From Solibacteraceae bacterium (GTDB taxonomy: Bacteria; Acidobacteriota; Terriglobia; Bryobacterales; Bryobacteraceae), in contig JAJPJX010000057.1 of NCBI GenBank assembly GCA_021324015.1, positions 1 to 64,000 on the forward strand: a stretch of 64,000 bases of DNA, read 5' to 3'. Shown piece after piece: positions 23,904 to 33,300 of the stretch (position 1 is its first letter; each line of letters begins with the position of its first letter). A model generated the notes under the pieces. The model searched no databases. It was not told where the DNA came from and saw nothing but the letters and a program-made list of their open reading frames with translations. A program made the position numbers and the translations under genes.

Positions 23904-24736
23904 ATCTTCCCGGCAATTCCGCTATAGATCATTTCCAGGGCCAGAAGCCCCACGACAGCACCGAACACCAGGCGCAGGACGCGGGTGCGAGCACCCATCA
24001 AATGCCGCGCCCCCAATAGCGAACCGCCCAGCACCCCCAGCATCACGGGCATGGCCAGCCCGGGATCGATGTAGCCGCGGCTGAGATACACTCCGGCGCT
24101 GGCGGCGGCTGTCACTCCGATCATGAAGTTGCTGGTGGCGGTGGAGACTTTGAAGGGAATCCGCATCACCTGATCCATCGCAATCACCTTCAGCGCGCCC
24201 GAACCGATGCCCAGCAACCCGGAGAGGGTGCCGGCCATGAACATCAGACTGAAACCGGCTTTCACCCCCGTAACCCGGTAGTTCCGGAGTCCTCCGGAGG
24301 TGGGAAAAGTTCCCTTAAGCCGCAGGCGCTCCGCAAGCGGGTCGGAGGGCACATTTTCCAATCGTTCCCGGCGGGGCCGGCTGGATACAATCGCGGAGTA
24401 CAGGAGCACCACTCCGAAGATCACGGCCAGCGCGGAACTGGGGATGCGGGTAGCCAGGAAGGCGCCGCAAAGGGCGCCTATGGTGGTGGCGACCTCCAGG
24501 AACATGCCGATCCGAATGTTGGAGAAGCCTTCTTTTACGTACGCCGCGGCGGCTCCCGACGAGGTGGCGATCACCGAAACCAGCGTGGCGCCGATGGCGT
24601 ACCGGATATCCACGCCCAGCACGAGAGTGAGCACCGGCGTGATCACTACACCGCCCCCCAGGCCGGTCAGCGCGCCCAGGAAACCGGCGAGCGCAGAGAC
24701 CGAGACTACTACCAAGGTGAATTCGAGGACGTTCAA
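23900..24736 (-). CDS. TauE/SafE-family sulfite/anion exporter
   Basis: 278 aa, about eight hydrophobic helices arranged as two related halves, each with the Gly-rich core (GALTGLGGGVVITPVLTLVL; GTLSGLLGIGSGALKVIAMD) and the Phe/Ser-rich VSTATSNFMIG segment. TauE/SafE proteins export sulfite, sulfoacetate or other organosulfonates. Coupled to DUF1634 by overlap; no sulfonate catabolic genes nearby, so the substrate is unknown. The first codon is TTG at 24736. Confidence 0.88.
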   Translation of the reverse strand: MNVLEFTLVVVSVSALAGFLGALTGLGGGVVITPVLTLVLGVDIRYAIGATLVSVIATSSGAAAAYVKEGFSNIRIGMFLEVATTIGALCGAFLATRIPSSALAVIFGVVLLYSAIVSSRPRRERLENVPSDPLAERLRLKGTFPTSGGLRNYRVTGVKAGFSLMFMAGTLSGLLGIGSGALKVIAMDQVMRIPFKVSTATSNFMIGVTAAASAGVYLSRGYIDPGLAMPVMLGVLGGSLLGARHLMGARTRVLRLVFGAVVGLLALEMIYSGIAGKI

Positions 24737-24805
24737 AGGCGTTTCGCGTCGACTACCCTTCCAAGATAAAGCGATCCGGGAGTCGCAAGCAAACGCCGGG
24801 GGACA

Positions 24806-25198
24806 TCAGGCGACGTTCATGACCTCTTCCAGGAGGGAGACCGCACCCTGATCCGCCAGTTCCTGGCACCTGATGCAGTAAGGAGCCCAGGGAACGGCGG
24901 CCAGACGCCGCGGACTGATTTCTTCTTCGCAGGCGGCACAGATCCCGTAGCTCCCCGTTTCCATCCTGCGGAGGGCCGACTGCACGGATCGCAGCAGCGC
25001 CGAGGTACGTTCCAGATTCACAATCCGGAGTTCCAGATCCACGGCTTTCTGCTGGACATCGATGGTGTCGGCGGCATGCTCGATCTCGATGCCCTCACGC
25101 TTTTTCAGCCCGCTAAGCAACTCAGCTTCTTTGGCCTCGAGGGCCTCCCGGAGGCGCTTCATCTCTCGCGTCTTTTCCCGTGGCGCCATTTTTTCCAT
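24806..25198 (-). CDS. DksA/TraR-type zinc-finger protein
   Basis: 130 aa. N-terminal coiled-coil (about 8-80, EKTREMKRLREALEAKEAEL and LELRIVNLERTSALLRSVQ) and a C4 zinc finger: GSYGICAACEEEISPRRLAA ... PYCIRCQELAD (CxxC at 88 and 91, CxxC at 109 and 112). The Asp-x-x-Asp coil tip that E. coli DksA uses in the RNA polymerase channel is not clearly present, so activity may differ. It probably modulates transcription with ppGpp or acts as a DksA-like factor. Start at 25198, or 9 nt later; both are ATG. Confidence 0.85.
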   Translation of the reverse strand: MEKMAPREKTREMKRLREALEAKEAELLSGLKKREGIEIEHAADTIDVQQKAVDLELRIVNLERTSALLRSVQSALRRMETGSYGICAACEEEISPRRLAAVPWAPYCIRCQELADQGAVSLLEEVMNVA

Positions 25199-25308
25199 CC
25201 CCCGAGAATATCGGCGGGCCGGGCCAGAGGAAATACTGGCAATCGGGTATTTTTCGAGTTCGCTCGCGGGTGCTAAGGTATTTTCCCGACGCTACGCTCG
25301 CGGGAGCG

Positions 25309-27045
25309 TCACTTGTAGTTCACGTTCTTGCCGTACAGGACGCGGTAGGTCAGGTATCCCGAGTCAATCCCGGTAGCGCTGAACTTCACCGGCGTGCTGA
25401 TGCTGCCCACCAGCAGGTAGGCCACCGGAAGCACGGTATCCTGCGGGTTCACCGGCAGGTTCTGCAACACCTGCGCGGGGACAATGTACTTCCCGGCACT
25501 GGCCGGTGCGATGCACTCGAAGGCCACGCCCGGCGTGGTGGCGCTGGGCACCCGCTGGCCGGTCTTGTTGAGGTCGCCACCCGTGGAGCTGATTCCGACA
25601 ATGGCCACCAGGCCGTTCGGGTCGCTGGGGTTCCAGTCGACCTCGAGATTTTGCGATCTGGTGATGTCGTTAATGGAACCGGCGTTGGTCCAGTTCAATT
25701 GGCCGGGAAGGGTGATTTGCGTGCTGAAGGCGCCTGCGCCGCTGCCTCCCGGACCGTTGACGGTAAAGGTTCCGGCGTTGAGGAACGGCTTGGGCTGATT
25801 GGGCGGCGGCTTGAGGAGATCGGCCAGCGCCACGCCCCCGAGCGTACCGGCATACGCGCCCGCCGGGCCTTTGGAAAGGGGCATGGTTGAGGAAGGCCCG
25901 ACCACGTTGAGGGCGGAACCCGCATCCAGAATCTTGATCTGGCTCAGAATGGGATCAATCGGCGTTGGGTCAGGACCCCGGAACGTGGTGACCGCGCAAT
26001 CGCCAACGGACGGCGACTGGGAAATACCCTGCGAAAACAGCAATTGAGGCAAGGTAAAGCTGCCGAACACGCCGCTTCCGGTATCGGAGGTCAGGGTCAA
26101 GCTGCTGCCGCCACCGGAAATCGTGATCACGTTGCGGGTCAAGGCGACGGCGCCGATCCCATAGCTTCCGTTGGCAGCGGCCGCAGTGAGATCCGCGCCG
26201 GAGAATCCGTTGGCGTCGGAGCAGGCCGTCGCGCCATTCGGATCGACCGCGATGCTCACGAAGTTGCTGACCACTCCGTTGATGCGCACGGCCACGTTCA
26301 CGAAGCAGCCTTTCACACCCTGGGGAATCACGAAGTTGATCTGGTCCAGGCCGTTGCCCACGCGTCCGGCGAAGGGCACGGTGGCTTTTTGTCCGCCCAC
26401 GAACACTTCCACCGGGACTGTGGACCGGAGGTCCACCGCGGTAACCGGCTGAGTCTCATCCTGATTGATGGGCCCAAGTCCGGTGCCCCAAAGAGTCAGG
26501 GTGTCGCCGTTCTTGGCCGGCCCGGCGAGGCGCAAGGAGAGATCCTGGACCAGGCTGTTGATGTTGTACTTGACGTCGGTGACCACACCCGGACCGCTCC
26601 CTCCGGAGTTCAACGCGAAGGCCCCGAAAGAACTCTGCACCACGGTAACCGGCGCGGGCTGGCTGGTCTGCCCGTTAAAGGTCACCGTGATCTGCCCGGT
26701 ACCCACGGGTGCGTTCGAAGGCATAATGGCGTTTACCTGCGCCGCTGAAGTGTACGCCACGATGCAATTGACGGTGGCGCCCCCGACCGTCAACTGGACC
26801 GTGGTACCAGCGAGTCCCTGCGTGGTGGGTAATGGGTAGGAACTTACCTGTGTGGGCGTCGAGGGGCCCAGGTTCTGCCCGAGGATGGCAAAGTAGGAGC
26901 CCTGCGCGATGGAGGAATTCGGCAGACCTTGAGAACTGTAGCTGGCGGCGTTTAAAACCCCGCCGGAAGTGATCACGGGCTGCGCGGAGACCGTCGCGGC
27001 CAGGCACAAACACAGCAATAAAACTCGAAAAAGATTCTGATTCAC
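25309..27045 (-). CDS. Secreted protein with TIGR03437-type domain
   Basis: 578 aa with a signal peptide (NLFRVLLLCLCLAATVSAQ). Residues about 25-265 form the TIGR03437 domain, a Bryobacterales-expanded domain of unknown function: GGVLNAASYSSQGL, ILGQNLGP, VAYTSAAQVNAIMPSNAP, LWGTGLGPINQDE. The rest is beta-rich (ITISGGGSSLTLTSDTGSG) and has no recognised family. Very likely extracellular or cell-surface. It is divergent from the giant repeat protein at 27335, which carries the same domain at its C-terminus, so they may act together. Confidence 0.82.
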   Translation of the reverse strand: MNQNLFRVLLLCLCLAATVSAQPVITSGGVLNAASYSSQGLPNSSIAQGSYFAILGQNLGPSTPTQVSSYPLPTTQGLAGTTVQLTVGGATVNCIVAYTSAAQVNAIMPSNAPVGTGQITVTFNGQTSQPAPVTVVQSSFGAFALNSGGSGPGVVTDVKYNINSLVQDLSLRLAGPAKNGDTLTLWGTGLGPINQDETQPVTAVDLRSTVPVEVFVGGQKATVPFAGRVGNGLDQINFVIPQGVKGCFVNVAVRINGVVSNFVSIAVDPNGATACSDANGFSGADLTAAAANGSYGIGAVALTRNVITISGGGSSLTLTSDTGSGVFGSFTLPQLLFSQGISQSPSVGDCAVTTFRGPDPTPIDPILSQIKILDAGSALNVVGPSSTMPLSKGPAGAYAGTLGGVALADLLKPPPNQPKPFLNAGTFTVNGPGGSGAGAFSTQITLPGQLNWTNAGSINDITRSQNLEVDWNPSDPNGLVAIVGISSTGGDLNKTGQRVPSATTPGVAFECIAPASAGKYIVPAQVLQNLPVNPQDTVLPVAYLLVGSISTPVKFSATGIDSGYLTYRVLYGKNVNYK

Positions 27046-27334
27046 GTGATTATTTCCGCTCCCTCTAGCGCGATCGAGACTCGTAGTGTACCACCACTTT
27101 TCCGCGCGACAGACTGCCCGGCCAACAAACCCGTACTATGCCATCCCCCTCGGCGAGAGGCCTGATGCGGGCCATTTTCCGCAACTTGCAGGAGTGATGC
27201 GAACGCCGTAAGAGCAGTACTAGAACCTGATGCGCGGGCACCCGTCTTGTGTCCTTCCGACCTACGGGCTACGCTAAACTCACTGCCCTGGAAAACCGAC
27301 TGAATTTAAAACGATTATTGCCATTATCAAGGTC

Positions 27335-30300
27335 ATGAAAGAACTCATGGGAACGGGGAGCCGACGGAGGCTGTGCGGATGGTTTTTAGGGTTGCTGCTG
27401 GCAGCCGCGGGCGGCTTGCAAGCGGGAACCCTAAGCATTTCGGTGGGCGGCACGTTCACCGCGATTGCCGGGCAGAACGACCCGGTGGGCCTCGCCGGGA
27501 ACACCTTCACGCTGGACACCTCCATTTCATCCACGGCCACGCCGGGGCTTTGCTCGGGATTTTCGAATACTAACACCTGCGCCGTTTACTCGGGCGTTCC
27601 GGTGACCCTGAATGTTCAGGGGGTATTGACGAACGCCACGTGCACCGCCACCGCCACCATCAATCTGAATAATCTGGGCGGCAATACCGTCGGCCTCAGC
27701 AACTGTACGTTGACCCTGTTTGGGCTGGTACACGCCACCTTCACGGCCACGGCCGTACTGCCGTCGGGTTCGATTCCCTCGACCAGCCCCGTATCGTTCG
27801 GGCCGGCCGCCATCATAGCGGGCAATAACAGCATCGCGCAGTACAACAATTCGCTGCTCGGGAGCGGCGAAGTCGGATTGACCGGAACCGTCACGGGCGC
27901 CTGCACCGCGTGCTTGCCGAACCTGACGGCCTCGCCTACTTCCTTGACCTTCACGGGGCAACTCGGCTCCACAACACCCACCAGCGCGCAAACCATTACT
28001 CTTTCGAGCAGCGGCGCGCCGATTTCTTACAACGTCACCAACGTTCCGTCCTGGCTGACAGTGACGCCGACCAGCGGTACCACGCCAACCGGTTTGAGCG
28101 TGACTGCCAATCCCACCGGGCTGACACAGTCCACCAGCGGCTCGTTCACGATCACTTCCTCGGGAGCCGCGAATACTCCGCTCACGATCAACGTCACCTT
28201 CAACCTGCTGCCGGCCCTGACCCTCAATCCGGGAAGCGTGTCGTTCAACTACCAGACCGGGGGCCAGACGCCCAACCCGGTACCGGTGACGGTGGGCAGC
28301 ACGGGCAGCACGCTGACCTACTCGGCCGTGCCGAGCGCGTCCTGGATCACGGTGAGTCCGACGAGCGGTTCGACAGGCGGTTCGGTGAATGTGGGTATCA
28401 ACCCCTCGCAACTGCCCACGGGGGTCAGTAATCCGACCGGAACCGTGAACTTCACGGCGCCAAACTCGGTCAACAGCAGCACCCCCAAGGTGCTGAACGT
28501 CAGCGTGGCGGTTTCGACGCTGCCCAGCATCGTGGTCAGCACCAGTCCGATTCAGGTGAGCTACCAGATCGGCGGCGCCACGCCCACCCTGTCGCCGCTA
28601 CAGGTGACCAGTTCCGGCACCAGCTTTACGTTCAGTTCGGCGGCCAGCGTGACTTCGCCGCCCGGCGGCACCTGGCTGACGGTAAACCAGAGCGGCTCGA
28701 CGACGCCGGGCAGCATCACCCCAGTCATCACTCCGACGGGCTTAACCCCGGGGACTTACTCCGGCCAGTTGACAGTTACCGCATCCGGGGTCACAAACAG
28801 CCCGCAGAACATTCCGGTGACGCTGACGGTGACCGGGCCGCCGGCGCTGCAGGCTCCGGCTTCGCTGACGTTCACGTACGCCAGCCCGGGCACTCCGCCC
28901 GCCGCGCAGAATCTATCGGTCACCAGCAGCGCAGGGGCGGCAGTGCCCATTTCGTTCACCGCCGCTCCAGGATCGGGCAGCGCCTGGCTTTCGGTGAGTC
29001 CCTCGACGGTCCAGACCACGCCGACCACGCTCGGCGTCTCGGTGAATACCAGCGGTCTTTCGGCAGGCACTTATAACGGCTCCGTGGTGCTGACGGCTAC
29101 AACGGCTTCGTCCACGACCACGCTGACGGTCCCGGTGACGCTCACGATCACGTCGCCGCTCACCGCCGATCACACCTCGCTGAGCTTCGCTTACACCGTA
29201 TTAGGCAACCCGCCGTCCGCGCAGACTGTCAACCTGACCACGACGGGGTCGCCGGTTCCCTATACCGCCAGCACGACGCAGAGCTGGCTGGTGGTCTCGC
29301 CGGGTTCGGGGACGACGCCTACCGGGCTGAGCGTCTCGATCAATCCGACGGGCCTGGTGGCGAGCAGCACACCGTACACGGCAAACCTGGTGATCAACGC
29401 GGCGGCGGGCGTGCCTTCGCAGATCACGATCCCGGTATCTCTGACCGTGAGCGGCGCGCCGACCATCAGCGTTTCGCCGGGAACGCTTTCGTTCTCCTTC
29501 CAGTCTCTGGGCAGCCTGCCGCAGGCGCAGCCCATCTCGGTGACCTCTTCGAGCGGAAACATCCCGTTCACGGCCAGCGCCACCACGAGCGGCAACAGCG
29601 GCAACTGGCTTTCGGTGACGCCCAACGGCACCACGCCGGGGAGCGTCAGCGTCTCGATCACGCAGGCAAGCCTCAATCCGGGGGTCTACTCGGGGACGGT
29701 CACGGTCGCATCCTCCCAGGCTTCGAACAGCCCGCAGTCGGTGAGCGTGCAACTGACGGTGACCGCGGCGCCCAAGCTGAGTGCCAATCCCTCTTCGCTC
29801 AGCTTCAACGCCGTGGCATTGAGCGGCACGAATCCGGCTCCACAGACGGTGATGATCAACACCGACAGCACCGCCGTCTCGTACGCCGCGGCGGCCAGCG
29901 TGCCGTGGCTCTCCGTGACGCCCTCGGGCGGCACGGCGGGTTCCACGCAGCTTTCGGTGTCAGTAAACATTGCGGGCCTGTCCCAAGGAGCGTATAGCGG
30001 CGCCATCAACATCACGCCCACCGGAGCCGCGCCCATCAGCATCCCGGTCGCCCTGACGCTGTCGGCGCCGCCCAACCTTTCGCTAGGCGCCGCGGGGCTG
30101 ACTTTCAACTACCTGGCTGGCGGCACTGTACCGGCGGCACAACCCGTGACGGTGAGCAGCAGCGGGACGGCGTTGACATTTTCTTCCTCGGCAGCGGTCA
30201 TCTCCCCGGTGGGAGGCACGTGGCTGGCAGTGACCGGCAGCGGCCAGACCCCGGGAAGTGTGAGTGTGTCGCTAAACCCTGCCGGCCTGTCAGGACTCCC

Positions 30301-33300
30301 GGCCGGAACCTATAGCGGACAGGTCGCGGTCACCTCGTCCAGCGCGGGCAACAGCCCGGTGAGCCTCCCGGTGACGCTCGTGGTTGTCCAGGCGGCGCCC
30401 TCTCCGCAAAGTCTCTCCTTCGCCTACCAACTGGGGCAGTCGTCACCCGCCCCGCAGACGCTGAGTCTGACAACGATTGGAGGGGCGGTCACCTTTACCG
30501 CGACCCCCAGCGTGACCACACCCTCGGGCGGCACCTGGCTGCAAGTTACGCCCGCCGGCAGCGCGTCCTGGACCGTTTCCGTGGTACCCGGGAGTCTGGC
30601 GGCCGGAAATTACAGCGGCAACATCGTGCTGACGGCGGCGACTCCCTACGCGGGTTCCCTGACGGTGCCGGTGTCCTTCATCGTGACCAGCTCGCCTCCC
30701 ATCATCGCTTCTCCTTCGGCGTTAAGCTTCAACTACCAGTTAGGCGCGCCCACCACCGGCCTGCAGCAGACTGTGCAGATTACCAGCGGCGGCGCCACCT
30801 TCAGCGCCGCGGTGGCCCAGGGCGGCAACTGGCTGAGTCTGGGTTCCACCACCAGCGGCAACGTGCCGGGCAGCATTCAGGTAAATGCCAATCCTACGGG
30901 TTTGACGGCCGGCACGTATTCGGGATCCATCAGCATCACTTCCGCCGGCGCCGGGAACTCTCCCCTGAGCTACCCGGTGACGCTGGTGGTAACGTCGACC
31001 ACGATTTCGGCGTCGCCGAACCCGGTCACCTTGAGCTATCAAACGCATAGCGGCACGGCGCCCACGGTCCCGCTGGCAGTCACCAGCAGCGGCTCCAACG
31101 TGCCGTTCACGGTAAGCACCCCCTCGGTGAACTGGCTGACGGTGAGCGCTCTGAGCGGCACCACCGGCGGCGCCCCGCTAAATCTCTCCATCAACACGAC
31201 GAACGCCGACAGCCTGGCGGCGGGCAGTTACAACACGACGCTGACCATTTCGGCGAGTTCCATCAGCAGCAGCGTGCCGGTCTCAGTGACGCTGGTAGTG
31301 AGCGCCGCGCCGACGATCTCGGCAGCTCCGCAGAGCATCTCCCTCTCCTACCAGTTGGGAAGCCCGGCTCCGGCTCCCACAAGCCTCTCCATCGCCAGCA
31401 GCGGCAGCGCCCTTAGTTTCACGGCTACCGCTTCGACCACCGGCGGCGGCAACTGGCTGGCAGTCTCCGGCGGCAACACCACGCCGGCTACGCTCTCGGT
31501 GTCGCTGGTGACCGCGGGCCTCGCCGTGGGCAACTACAGCGGCAGCATCACCATCTCATCACCCGGGGCGGCCAACCCCAAGGTCACCATTCCCGTGACG
31601 CTGGCGGTGACGGGCGCGCCGAGCATCTCGGTGGGCCCCACGTCGTTGACCTTCGCCTACCAGATCAACAATACCCCGCCGGCCTCGCAACAGATCTCGG
31701 TCGGCAGCAGCGGAGCGGCGCTGAACTTTACCGCCACGCCTTCGACCTCTTCCGGCGGCGGCTGGCTGGCTGTGTCGGCGAGCGGCAGCACCACGCCGGC
31801 GACGCTGACGGTTTCCATCAATACCTCTGGACTGTCGGCGGGGAACTATAGCGGCAGCATCACGGTCTCCTCGCCAAGTGCGGCCAACCCCACCACGACC
31901 ATCCCGGTGAGCCTGACCGTTTCGGCGGCGCCGGTGCTTTCGGCGGCGCCTTCTGCGCTCTCCTTCTCCGTGCAGGTGGGTGGTAGCGCGCCTGCGGCGC
32001 AGAATTTCACGGTCAGCGCCAGCGGCTCGGTACCTTTGGCGGTCAGCGCTACGGCGACCGGCGGCACCTGGCTGTCTGTGACCGGCAGCGGCAGCACGCC
32101 CACCAGCATCGCCGTGAGCGTGAACCCGGCCGGCCTGGCGGCGGGCACGTACAAGGGCAACGTTTCTGTCACTTCGGCCCAGGCGGGCAACAGCCCGCTG
32201 CTGGTGCCGGTGACCTTCACCGTGACCGCGGCTCCACCGTTGGTGATGTCCCCCACCGGGCTGGTGTTCAACTACCAGATGGGCGGGACTGCTCCGGCGG
32301 CACAAAGCGTGGCCGTATCGGGCGGCACGGGCACGTTCACGGCGGCGGCCTCCGGAGGTACCTGGCTGTCCGTCACGCCCTCCGGCGGCAGCACGCCGGG
32401 GAGCATTTCGGTCTCCGTGAATCCCAACGGCCTGACGCTGGGCAGTTACCTGGCCGCCGTGACGTTGAACACGCCGAATGGCTCGCCGCAGATCGTGCAG
32501 GTGCGGCTCAACGTGACCACCGGCGGCGGGCAAACCCAGGTGAGCGGCGACTCGCTCAACTTCACGTACACCATTGGCGGTTCGCTGCCGGCGCCGCAGA
32601 CTCTCAACATCGTGACCTCGAGCGGCGCGAGCGCGGCGTTCTCGGCAACCGCAGGCGGCGGAACGTGGCTCACGGCCGCCGCGAGCGGCAGCACCACCCC
32701 CGGCAGCGTCACTGTGAGCGTCAACCCGGGTTCGCTGGGCGCTGGCACCTATACCGGCTTTGTGGCGATTACCGTAGTGGGGGCCACGGACAGCCCGAAA
32801 GTCTACCCCGTCACCCTGACCGTCAATTCGGGCAGTTCGCTGATTACGGATCAGTCTTCGCTGGCCTTCGCATTCCAGACAGGCGGTACGGCGCCGGCGG
32901 TACAGCAGCTTAACCTCTCCACCAGCGACAGTAATCCGTTGACCTACTCGTCGGCGGTTTCCAATGCCACCTGGTTGTCGGTGTCACCCGCCTCCGGCTT
33001 GACCCCCGCCGCGATCAACCTTTCGGTCAACACAACGGGATTAATGCCCGGCACTTATACCGGCACGGTGACCTTCAGCGTGCCGGGGGCTGCGGCAAGC
33101 AGCGGCACCAGCGTGTCCGTCACGCTGACAGTAAGCACCGCCACCGCCATTTCGTCCACGCCGAACTCGCTTACCTTCCAATCGCAAAGCGGCCAGGATG
33201 TCCCCGCGGCGCAGACCATTTCCGTGAGCAGCACGGGAACCCAGTTGCCCTACACGGCGACCACCAGCGGGGGTCACTGGCTGACAGCGGCGCCGGCCAA